Under the pieces are notes generated by a model, which was not told where the DNA came from, made no database searches, and saw nothing but the letters and a program-made list of their open reading frames with translations. Positions 8,680-16,339 of a DNA stretch of 64,000 nt are shown piece by piece. The DNA is from Bradyrhizobium sp. AZCC 1693 (GTDB taxonomy: Bacteria; Pseudomonadota; Alphaproteobacteria; Rhizobiales; Xanthobacteraceae), in assembly GCF_036924745.1 (NCBI RefSeq), contig NZ_JAZHSD010000001.1, positions 4,836,001 to 4,900,000 of the forward strand, in the 5' to 3' direction. Made by a program: the position numbers and the translations under genes. The number at the start of each line of letters is the position of its first letter. The first letter of the stretch is position 1.

Positions 8680-8845
8680 TGTCGTTTCGGTCATTGACGT
8701 GTCGCGCGCGAGCCTTTCGGACGCGCCAGATGTAGTCGTGATAGACGGCGTCTTCGGTGAAATGGTTTGCGAAGCGCGCGCCATCGCCAGACCCTGCCGG
8801 TAGCGTGAAGTCACTGAGGAGCGATGCGAACTCATCGCCGGTCAT
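8680..8845 (-). pseudogene. SnoaL-like/NTF2-fold protein, N-terminal remnant
   Basis: In frame with and directly upstream of the enoyl-CoA hydratase, 8845 leftwards reads MTGDEFASLLSDF, then GARFANHFTEDAVYHDYIW. The F-x-E-D-A-V-Y-H-D-Y-I segment is typical of the first strand of SnoaL-like polyketide-cyclase-fold proteins. After about 50 residues the similarity ends in basic residues, and the rest of the roughly 130-residue fold is missing. An internal deletion that removed most of the gene would explain it. Confidence 0.45.
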
Positions 8846-8953
8846 ATCGCCTCCCATTCGCCTGCTGGTGTCCGCAGGCTTCAGGCAGCGACACTATCAC
8901 ATCCAGGAATTTTGAAAGAGGTTCGACGCGCGCGGGAAAATTCCGCGTGGCGG

Positions 8954-9755
8954 CTATTCGGCGGCGTCCAGCATGATCGCGCGCGGCGCGCGTGCGATCC
9001 AGCCCGCAATGAAATTCTTCAACCACGCCCGCTCGATCACGTCGTGCACCGCGCGGCCTTCAAAGTGAAGATGACGCGGCTGCGCGCCCGGCGAATCCAT
9101 GCGGACGCATCCAGCGCGTGGTCCAGCGATGCATCATGGCGTAGGTCACATCAGGATGAAACTGGAAGCCGAACGCATGACCGTGCTGATACGCCTGCAC
9201 TGGAAAGTCGTCGCCTTCAGCAAGCAATTTTGCGCCGCGAGGCAGTTGAAATCCCTCGCCGTGCCAGTGATAGACGCGCTCCGGCCAGTCCGGGCACAAC
9301 GCATGTCCGGCCTCCGTTGGGCGGATCGGATAGTAGCCGACCTCGACCCGGCCTTCATGATGCGGCGCGACCTGCGCCCCCAATTGTTTGGCAAGCATCT
9401 GCGCGCCCAGGCAGATGCCGAGAAACGGCCGCTGCTCACGCAGTGGAATCTCGATCCAGTCGATTTCGCGGCGGACATAGTTGTCGGAATCGTTGGCGCT
9501 CATCGGGCCGCCGAAGATGACCGCGCCGGCATGCTGGTCCATCGTGTCCGGCAACGGGTCGCCGAACCGTGGGCGTCGGATGTCGAGGGGGTGGCCGAGC
9601 GCCCGCAGCGCATTGCCGACCCGTCCCGGCGTCGACGTCTCCTGGTGCAGAACGATCAGGACCGGCTTGAGGAGCGCCGGGTCAGATGCACCCAACGTGC
9701 GTCGGCCCGGAAACGGCAGCACGTTTTCGTGATCATTGTTCGACCGGAACGACAT
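8954..9755 (-). pseudogene. Class I glutamine amidotransferase domain protein, frameshifted near its end
   Basis: The open frame 9060-9755 encodes 231 residues with the GATase core: VIFGGPMSAND, the nucleophile Cys in LGICLGAQMLAKQLG, and the late His in FGFQFHPDVTYAMM. The natural C-terminus lies in the neighbouring frame: from the ATG at 9100 it reads MDSPGAQPRHLHFEGRAV and then HDVIERAWLKNFIAGW, ending with TAG at 8954-8956. Removing one base near 9113 joins the two frames. The core may still fold, but about the last 50 residues are replaced by a short wrong tail. The start at 9755 is uncertain, as LLKPVLIVLHQE would be the first fold element. Confidence 0.7.
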
Positions 9756-9811
9756 CAGCGTTGCCTAAAGGCACCTCAAACCGAAACCATACCTAAGTGA
9801 ATCTTAATTTC

Positions 9812-9825
9812 GCGTGAGTTCACGC
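9812..9825. promoter_or_regulatory. Palindrome upstream of the amidotransferase, possible operator
   Basis: GCGTGA-GT-TCACGC is a perfect 6-bp inverted repeat 57 bases upstream of the amidotransferase start. A possible -10 (TAAGAT, minus strand) lies just downstream, so a protein bound here would overlap the -35 region. Confidence 0.3.
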
Positions 9826-9923
9826 ACACATCAAAAAGTGAAAGCAAACCGCGGACCAGATGCGGTCTCCGCCGCGCATGCTCGGCACGCGCGCGCTTTC
9901 GCCCGCAAAAATACGTGGTTTTC

Positions 9924-10703
9924 TCAGCGCTGGCGGAGCTGGAAGCGGCCAACCGCGCCAAGGATGAAGGAGCGCGGAAACAGCCGGAGCAGGAACGGCA
10001 CGACCTTGATGCCGAGGCCAGGCAGCACTGCCCGTTTGTTCGCCATCAATCCGCTATAGGCCTGCTGTGCGACATCGGCCGGCGACACGTTGAGGATCGC
10101 CGAATCAAAACCGGGCCTGAATCCGGCCCGCGCCTGAAATTCCGAGGGCACGGGCCCGGGACACAACACCGTCACGCGCACGCCATGTGGCGCCAACTCT
10201 TCGCGCATGGCCTCGGTGAACGACAGCACATAGGCCTTGGATGCGTAATAGACCGCCATTCCCGGCCCCGGCAGAAAACCGGCGATCGAACCGACATTGA
10301 GGAGGCCGCCGCGATGGCGGATCAGGTGATCCGAAAACCGCAGTGACAGGTCGGTCAGCGCGCGGACGTTGACGGCGATGATCTCGAGTTGATTGGACCG
10401 ATCGCGCTGGATCGCCCGGCCGAACAGTCCGAATCCCGCGTTGTTGACGATGTATTCGACCTCCACGCCGGAAGCGGTCAACGCCTCGGCAATCCTGTCG
10501 CCGCAGTCGGGTTGCGCAAGGTCGCAGGGAATGACGATCGGCGCAGCGCCACCTGCCGTCTTGATTTCACTCGCCAGCGCTTCCAGGCGATCTGCGCGCC
10601 GCGCCACCAGCGCCACACGATGACCGTGCGAGGCAAAAACGCGCGCCAGCTCGGTGCCTATGCCCGCCGATGCACCGGTTATCAGCGTCACACGCTCAGT
10701 CAC
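9924..10703 (-). CDS. Short-chain dehydrogenase/reductase
   Basis: A 259-residue classical SDR. The cofactor loop TGASAGIG is at residues 9-16, and VALVARRADRL suggests NADP preference because an Arg follows strand 2. NNAGFG and the catalytic YYASKAYVLSFTEAMREEL (Y-x3-K) are present. The closest pattern is the DltE/YdfG-like group of broad-substrate reductases. It has no clear operon partner: 168 bases separate it from the amidotransferase start, and there is a 227-base gap on the other side. Confidence 0.85.
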   Translation of the reverse strand: MTERVTLITGASAGIGTELARVFASHGHRVALVARRADRLEALASEIKTAGGAAPIVIPCDLAQPDCGDRIAEALTASGVEVEYIVNNAGFGLFGRAIQRDRSNQLEIIAVNVRALTDLSLRFSDHLIRHRGGLLNVGSIAGFLPGPGMAVYYASKAYVLSFTEAMREELAPHGVRVTVLCPGPVPSEFQARAGFRPGFDSAILNVSPADVAQQAYSGLMANKRAVLPGLGIKVVPFLLRLFPRSFILGAVGRFQLRQR

Positions 10704-10930
10704 GGTTGAATGCTCTTGAAATGAAATTGAAGGTTATGCCGCCAGCATTGGAACGAGAGCACAGGCGCGTGGTGTGACGCAAGCCACCCCTCAAACATGG
10801 CGCCATGCAGGCCCGCGTGCCGCGCGCGCTGAATTCTCTATGTTTTCAGACTTATCGCGCGTTAGCGCAGCCGATTGCACCGCAGATTAAAGTTTCGTCA
10901 TCTGCAATGACGTGGCTGCGCCGCGCATAG

Positions 10931-11434
10931 TCACATTGCCGCGTCTTCGGCCTTCGGCGCGCCCGCGGTTGAGGGCTGCCGCTGCCCCGCCACCTTGTGC
11001 TTGAGATCGATCCGGTCGCGCGATGAAATACCGAGCAGATCAGCCGCGCGCCAGACGACGTTATCCTCGAACTCGCTGACCTCGCCGTCCGCGTATACCA
11101 GCTCCCACATCATCTCGATGATGCGGAGCCGGCCCTCCTCATTGACCGAACGCATGATGACGCTGGTGAAATGATAGAGATCGACCGCCTCACCTTCGGC
11201 CCGCGTCGCGGACGCGATCAAGTGATCTGCCGTACCGGGATCGAGCTTGAAGCGGGTTTCGATCAGACCGTGCAATTTGCGCTTCTCGATCGCGCTCGGC
11301 TCGCCATCGAGCGAGACGACGTGAACCAGCAGCGCTGTCGCCGCCAGAAGATACCCGGTATCGTCGAACGCGAGATCCGGATCCGCGCTGGGCGCAACGA
11401 TATCGGCAATGAATTGGCGCAGTCCGTCGAGCAT
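10931..11434 (-). CDS. TerB-like protein
   Basis: I start this at 11434, giving 167 residues; the frame extends to 11584 but without protein-like sequence. The helical core contains AATALLVHVVSLDGEPSAIE and, later, MMWELVYADGEVSEFEDNVV. The two acidic D-G-E segments, one per half, match the metal-binding sites of TerB/DjlA-like domains. Such proteins are associated with stress or tellurite response, but a lone chromosomal TerB-like gene is usually of unknown function. The C-terminal 20 residues are Pro/Ala-rich. Confidence 0.75.
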   Translation of the reverse strand: MLDGLRQFIADIVAPSADPDLAFDDTGYLLAATALLVHVVSLDGEPSAIEKRKLHGLIETRFKLDPGTADHLIASATRAEGEAVDLYHFTSVIMRSVNEEGRLRIIEMMWELVYADGEVSEFEDNVVWRAADLLGISSRDRIDLKHKVAGQRQPSTAGAPKAEDAAM

Positions 11435-11738
11435 CAATCTACCTGCAAAGTCGTGAAAGCCGTTCAGTGAATGAATATGGGTCAAAGATTTGGCCGCCGC
11501 AATCCGCGCGATGAATGCCGGCGGGTGCAGACAGATTAAATCGACGTCACATTGAGTGTTCAGAAACATCTGCGCAAATCCCAAGCAGCGCCCGCAACGG
11601 CCGCAGCAATCCGCCGAGCGATCTGTTGAGTCGGCGCGCCCGTGTGCGTGGGTTCAACGCACGAAACCTCGCCGCCTCCGGAGCACACGGCCTGGGCTGG
11701 CTGCGCGATTCGCCGCAGGCAGCGAGGTCAATAGATAA

Positions 11739-11762
11739 TTGCAAGTCATTCGCATTTGCATT
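11739..11762 (+). promoter_or_regulatory. Possible Fur-type box upstream of the cupredoxin
   Basis: TTGCAAGTCATTCGCATTTGCATT resembles Fur-family sites: two TGCA ends flank a CATTCGCATTTGCA core, and GATAATTGCAA runs into it. It ends 48 bases before the cupredoxin start at 11811, a position suited to repression. Related alphaproteobacterial metal regulators could use a similar site, so the regulator is not certain. Confidence 0.4.
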
Positions 11763-11810
11763 AGGGGTGAACTCGTTGTTTCAGCAAGCGATTTCTCAAA
11801 GGAAACGAAC

Positions 11811-12287
11811 ATGGCCACCTTCCGCTTCGCACTTGGTGCTGCCGTCGTGTTGGGAATAGCTTCAGGAGCCGCGCTGGCGGCGGGCGACCTGGCGAAGCAG
11901 ACGCCGATCGAGGTAACGGTCGATCTCGGCTCGCCCGGCAAACACGAATTCGCGCCGAAGCAACTCAAGTTTGAAACCGGCAAGCTCTACAAGCTGATCC
12001 TGCGCAACACGAGCAACGATCCGCATTACTTCACCTCGCACGCGTTCTCGCAGATGGTGTTCACGCGCAAGGTGCAGGTGACGCAGCAGCAGAACGGCAA
12101 GGCGGTCACGCTCGCGGAATTCAAGGGCGCGATCCGCGAGATCGAGGTCTATCCGGGACAATCCGCCGAATGGTGGCTGGTGCCGGTCGCGGCCGGCCGC
12201 GCCAGCGACCTGCGTTGCGACATCAAGACCAGTGATGGCAAGACCCACGCCGAACTCGGCATGACCGGCGAGATCGTGATCGAGTAG
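11811..12287 (+). CDS. Periplasmic cupredoxin-like protein
   Basis: A 158-residue protein starting at the ATG at 11811 (AAAGGAAA eight bases before it), with a signal peptide ending in GAALAAG. The rest is a single cupredoxin-type beta domain: FETGKLYKLILRNTSNDPHYF with a candidate His ligand, then LRCDIKTSDGKTHAELGM, where Cys, His and Met could complete a type 1 copper site with spacing C-x9-H-x4-M. That loop is longer than usual. It may bind copper or help in iron uptake; the possible Fur box upstream supports metal regulation. It stands alone, followed by a repeat. Confidence 0.7.
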   Translation: MATFRFALGAAVVLGIASGAALAAGDLAKQTPIEVTVDLGSPGKHEFAPKQLKFETGKLYKLILRNTSNDPHYFTSHAFSQMVFTRKVQVTQQQNGKAVTLAEFKGAIREIEVYPGQSAEWWLVPVAAGRASDLRCDIKTSDGKTHAELGMTGEIVIE

Positions 12288-12309
12288 CGCTTCGGCCAAT
12301 TCATTTTCC

Positions 12310-12387
12310 GTCATGCCCGGCCTTGTGCCGGGCATCCACGTCTTTGCGACAGCGAAGCAAGAAAGACGTGGATGGCCGGGCAAAGGC
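12310..12387. repeat. Intergenic palindromic repeat
   Basis: CATCCACGTCTTT at 12333-12345 is perfectly complementary to 12362-12374, flanked by GTCATGCCCGG-like ends. The same blocks recur at 41623-41711. It lies between the convergent cupredoxin and cyclase genes. Confidence 0.7.
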
Positions 12388-12436
12388 GAGCGGAAGCGAT
12401 GCCGTCTTTCAGACGGCTATGCCCGCCCATGACGAG

Positions 12437-13852
12437 TTAGTGCGAGGGTATCTCGTACACCACCATCTTGTCAGCGATGCCGCGCAGCGCGGCTTCCTTC
12501 TGGATCGGCCTGATCGCCTCTTTCTGAAGGATCGTGGCGACCGCAGGCGAGTCGATCACCGGTCCGGTGATATGGATTTCCTGCGAGGTCGACAGGCTCT
12601 GCACCCTTGACGCGATGTTGACGGTCTGGCCGAAATAATCCTGCCGCTCGTTGAGCATCACCGCCAGGCACGGGCCTTCGTGGATGCCGATCTTGACGAT
12701 CAGGTCCTCCCGGCCGCGCGCGGCATTGAGTTCGGCCATCGCCGCGCGCATGCGCAAGCCCGCCACGATCGCATGTTCCGGCCGGATGAAGGTGGCCATC
12801 ACGGCGTCGCCGATCGTCTTCACCACCGCACCCTTCTCGGAGGCGATGATTTCGAGCAGCGCATGGAAATGCGCGCGCACGAGATCGAAGGCGGCGAGAT
12901 CGCCGACCCGCTCATAGAGCGCCGTGGAGCCCTTCAGGTCCGTGAACAGGAAAGTCAGGGACGTGATCTTGAGGCGCTGATCGACGTTGAGGTTATCAGC
13001 CTTGAAGACGTCGCGAAAAGTCTGGTTCGACAGCATCCGCTTGGCGGTCAGGATCGGCTTGCGCTTGCCGAGCAGTTCGTGGAGCGTATCGTTGGCGACC
13101 CAGACGGCGGGAAGCACCCGATGGTCGGTCTGGTTCTCGAGCGACAGCCGCAGCGGCCCGGGACGCATCACAGTCGTGCCGGTCGGCGCGTGCAGCTTGT
13201 TGAAGACGATGGAAAACTGCTGGCGCTCGCGGGTCGGCTCGCCCTGGATATCCAGGAAATGCGCCGAATGCGTCACCGGCTCGAACACGATCACGAACTG
13301 ATTGGGCAGCTGCAGCGACAGCACCGCCTTCTCGCCCGCCGGCAACTCGATCGCCTCGAGCGAAACCTCGTCGATCAGCCGCGTGATCGATTCCTCGCTC
13401 AGGTCCATCCCCGAGCTCCAGAACATCTGGCGGTTATATTCCCAGATCGGCAGCGTATTGGGATCGTGTGCGGCGATGCGGCGGACGCGGGGACTGACGG
13501 TGAAAGAAACCTCGACGCGGTCGTCGACGGATGCCTCATAACCCTGAGCGCATAACGCGCAATTGTAGTCGTCGTGCCGAAGCGATTTCAGCGTGTTGTG
13601 CGCACCGAGCACGCCACCACAGCCAGGGCACAGGACATTCCAGCTGAGATCGAACAGCCCGAGCCGCGCCGAATGCAGGAAGGCCGAGATGACCTTTTCT
13701 TCGTCAAGCCCGTACCGGGCGGCAAAATCCAGCAGGTTGATCCGGTTGAGGTCGCGATCCTCGCCCTTCGCAATCAGCTGCGAAATGGCCTCGACCACCG
13801 CGGGATCAGCGGTCTGCCGCAGAACGGAGAACTGGGCCTGGGTATCGCTCAT
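12437..13852 (-). CDS. Class III adenylate/guanylate cyclase with N-terminal zinc-ribbon sensor region
   Basis: A 471-residue soluble protein. The first about 290 residues match the DUF5939-type region found before cyclase domains and contain two CxxC pairs (CPGC at 75-78, CALC at 98-101) that look like a zinc ribbon. The catalytic domain follows: metal-binding FTDLKGST (303-310), VKTIGDAVMATF with the second Asp and the base-selecting Lys, and FGQTVNIASRVQ with the Asn and Arg needed for catalysis. All essential residues are present, so it should make cAMP. It has no transmembrane segment. Upstream 166 bases separate it from the P450 gene. Confidence 0.88.
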   Translation of the reverse strand: MSDTQAQFSVLRQTADPAVVEAISQLIAKGEDRDLNRINLLDFAARYGLDEEKVISAFLHSARLGLFDLSWNVLCPGCGGVLGAHNTLKSLRHDDYNCALCAQGYEASVDDRVEVSFTVSPRVRRIAAHDPNTLPIWEYNRQMFWSSGMDLSEESITRLIDEVSLEAIELPAGEKAVLSLQLPNQFVIVFEPVTHSAHFLDIQGEPTRERQQFSIVFNKLHAPTGTTVMRPGPLRLSLENQTDHRVLPAVWVANDTLHELLGKRKPILTAKRMLSNQTFRDVFKADNLNVDQRLKITSLTFLFTDLKGSTALYERVGDLAAFDLVRAHFHALLEIIASEKGAVVKTIGDAVMATFIRPEHAIVAGLRMRAAMAELNAARGREDLIVKIGIHEGPCLAVMLNERQDYFGQTVNIASRVQSLSTSQEIHITGPVIDSPAVATILQKEAIRPIQKEAALRGIADKMVVYEIPSH

Positions 13853-14018
13853 GCTGACAACCTAGATGACGTTGGCGAAGCGGCTCCGCAAGGTGCCCTT
13901 TGTCGTTTGGCGCGTTTTTCTACCGCAGATAAGTCTACGCAATCTGCGCAAACTTGATTGTTATGCAAACCGGCAATCCGTTCGGATCAGGTCCGGGAAG
14001 GGCTTTCGCCTCGAAACA

Positions 14019-15404
14019 CTACCGGGGTGTGATGGCAAACATCGGCGAACGGTCAGGCTGCGTCGTCACCACGCCGATCGGCATCACCGGCTCCTTGTCG
14101 ACCAGGCCGACATGAAACGCGCCGATCACCTTCGCCAGCGCCAGCGTTGCCTCCACCAGCGCGAAATGCGCGCCGATGCAGACGCGTGCGCCGACGCCGA
14201 ACGGCAGATAGGCGAAGCGATCGGGCGGCGTACCGGTCATGAAACGGGACGGGATGAAGGCGTTCGGATCGCGCCAGAGTTTTTCATGCCGGTGCAGCAG
14301 CCACGGTGCGATCAGGATGACATCCTTCTTCTTGACCGGAAGCCCCGCGATCGTATCCGGCCCACTGGCTGCACGCGCAATCAGGAACGCCGGCGGATAG
14401 AGCCGCATGGTTTCGTCGATCACCGCGCGGGTGAATTTCAGCCGCTCGATATCGAGCGTGCCGTCGATGGTTGCGCCCTGCACCTCGTCGGCGACGTCGT
14501 GCTGGACTGCAGGATCGAGCGCCAGCAGGTAGAGCGCCCAGAACAGCGCGGTCGCCGTCGTCTCGTGCCCAGCGAGGATCATGGTCGCGATTTGATCGCC
14601 AAGCTGCGCATCGGTGAAGGCCTGGCCGGTTTCCGGGTCGCGCGCGTCGCCCATCAGGTCGAACAGATCTTGCGCCGGCGCGCCCGCGTTCTTGCCGGCG
14701 GCGCAGCGCTCGGCCATCAGCATGCCGACGAACGCGGTCCAGCGCTTGCGGAAACGAGCGCGCGAAATATCCTGCGGGCTAGGCCAGCTCAATGGCAGCA
14801 GCAGATCGAGAAAATGCGGCCGCGCCAGCCGCTCGCCATACTCCATCACGAAGTCGCGCAGCGCCGCACCGTGCCGATCCATCCCGAACGAGAACATCGT
14901 GCGGCCGGCGATTTCGAGCGCCATCCGCTGCATCGCCTCGCGCAGGTCGACGGGCGCGTTGCTGGCGGCCCTTAGCTTGGCGACCGTCTCGTCGGTCGCC
15001 GCCATCATGTGCGGAATGAGCGTCATCACCGCGCGTGGCGTGAACGCCGGCGCCAGCGTCCGGCGCTGATGCTTCCACGCGCGCCCTTCTGAAATCAGCA
15101 GGCCTTCGCCGAGGATCGGACGCAGCACGCGGATGCCGGCCGGCGTCCTTGTATAGTTTTCGTAATTGTCGACCAGCACATGCTTGATCGCATCCGGCGC
15201 GTTGAGGATGAAACTGTTGCGCCCGAAGAAGCGGCCCTGGACGATATCTTCCTCGTAGGCGCGCTGGCCCCAGCTCCCGATCGGGCTGATGCGGATCGCC
15301 TTCATCCGCCCGAACGCCGTCATGTCGTCGGGGGCCCGTGGCGGGCTTGGCGGCACCAGCGGCGCGCGGGCGGCCGGCATGTCGTAGGCTTCGGCTATGC
15401 TCAT
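14019..15404 (-). CDS. Cytochrome P450
   Basis: A 461-residue soluble P450 of normal bacterial length. The I-helix oxygen-activation segment is ATMILAGHETTATALFWALY, the K-helix ExxR is in DETMRLYPPAF, and the heme loop PFGVGARVCIGAHFALVEA carries the cysteinate ligand. It would hydroxylate a hydrophobic substrate with electrons from a ferredoxin system that is not encoded nearby. The gene stands alone between the cyclase and a broken hydrolase. Confidence 0.95.
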   Translation of the reverse strand: MSIAEAYDMPAARAPLVPPSPPRAPDDMTAFGRMKAIRISPIGSWGQRAYEEDIVQGRFFGRNSFILNAPDAIKHVLVDNYENYTRTPAGIRVLRPILGEGLLISEGRAWKHQRRTLAPAFTPRAVMTLIPHMMAATDETVAKLRAASNAPVDLREAMQRMALEIAGRTMFSFGMDRHGAALRDFVMEYGERLARPHFLDLLLPLSWPSPQDISRARFRKRWTAFVGMLMAERCAAGKNAGAPAQDLFDLMGDARDPETGQAFTDAQLGDQIATMILAGHETTATALFWALYLLALDPAVQHDVADEVQGATIDGTLDIERLKFTRAVIDETMRLYPPAFLIARAASGPDTIAGLPVKKKDVILIAPWLLHRHEKLWRDPNAFIPSRFMTGTPPDRFAYLPFGVGARVCIGAHFALVEATLALAKVIGAFHVGLVDKEPVMPIGVVTTQPDRSPMFAITPR

Positions 15405-15487
15405 GGGTGCCTATCCCGTAGATCCGGATGAGCGAGTATCTCAGTCTTCGATCCGGGCTTCTCAAAGGCGCGGTGGTTCACCCACAG

Positions 15488-16190
15488 CTAGTAAGTCAAT
15501 TCGGCAATCGCAATGCGGTTTTCCAAGGCCGGCCAGGCCCGCGCCACGATTCGCTCTGTATTGAACATGGCTGCCACCGGGCGGCCAACCTCCTCTGCCG
15601 AAAGCCGCAAGGTCGAGACCGAATCGGCCGGCACGCCGGATTTCACGTCCTTCGGCTCCTTGCCGTCGATCAGCACCACATACCGCGGCAAGCCGAAATA
15701 ACCCCGCGGACGCGACATCAGCACCACGGCCCCCGCGCCCGCATCCGCGGGCCAGGCTGACGTCGCCCGCGCCACCATTCCTGATGTAATTGCGGATCGA
15801 ATAGCCGCCGCGCGAATTGCGCTGCGCGCCGGTGCGACGCTGCAATTCCTTGACGGCCTCGCCGAGCTCACGGCGCTGGTCTTCGGTCGAGGAGCGGCTT
15901 GCCTGCTCCACTTTGTCATCGCTGCGCGCCGGTGGGTCGGCGAAATTGATCGCCAGCATCCGTTCGCGTGGCACCCGGTTCGATTCCATGCGCCATAACG
16001 CAGTGATCCATGGCGCCGCATGGTCGCCATTGCCATGCACGAACAGGATCGGCGGAACCACCGCCGGCGCGGATACCTCCGGCACCGTCTGCGCCCGCGC
16101 CCGCAAGCCAAAGAGCGGGAGACCGAATGAGCCAGCCAGCAAAGGTAGGGCTCCGGCACTCCTGAGGATCAACCGCCGCGACAGCCTCAT
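15488..16190 (-). pseudogene. Tat-exported alpha/beta hydrolase, broken by deletion and frameshift
   Basis: From 16190 the frame reads MRLSRRLILRSAGALPLLAG, a twin-arginine-like signal, then PPILFVHGNGDHAAPW, a hydrolase oxyanion segment. NSRGGYSIRNYIRNGG should be the nucleophile region, but the residues before it (expected hydrophobic strand plus Gly) are missing, so GxSxG is incomplete. After GDVSLA the sense moves to another frame, continuing as DAGAGAVVLMSRPRGYFGLP and ending at 15488. The second part may be the rest of the same protein after a deletion, or foreign sequence; I cannot tell which. Confidence 0.6.
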
Positions 16191-16339
16191 TTCCAAACCT
16201 CTCGTTGCTTTTCAATATCTTAGCTGTGCGATAGCACCGTCGACAGCGGCGCTGCGACTGGACAGGCCAGGGTTTTCACAGGCATCACTTTAAGTTCGAA
16301 TGGAATCAAGCCGGTGACGGAAGGCCAACGGAACCCATC

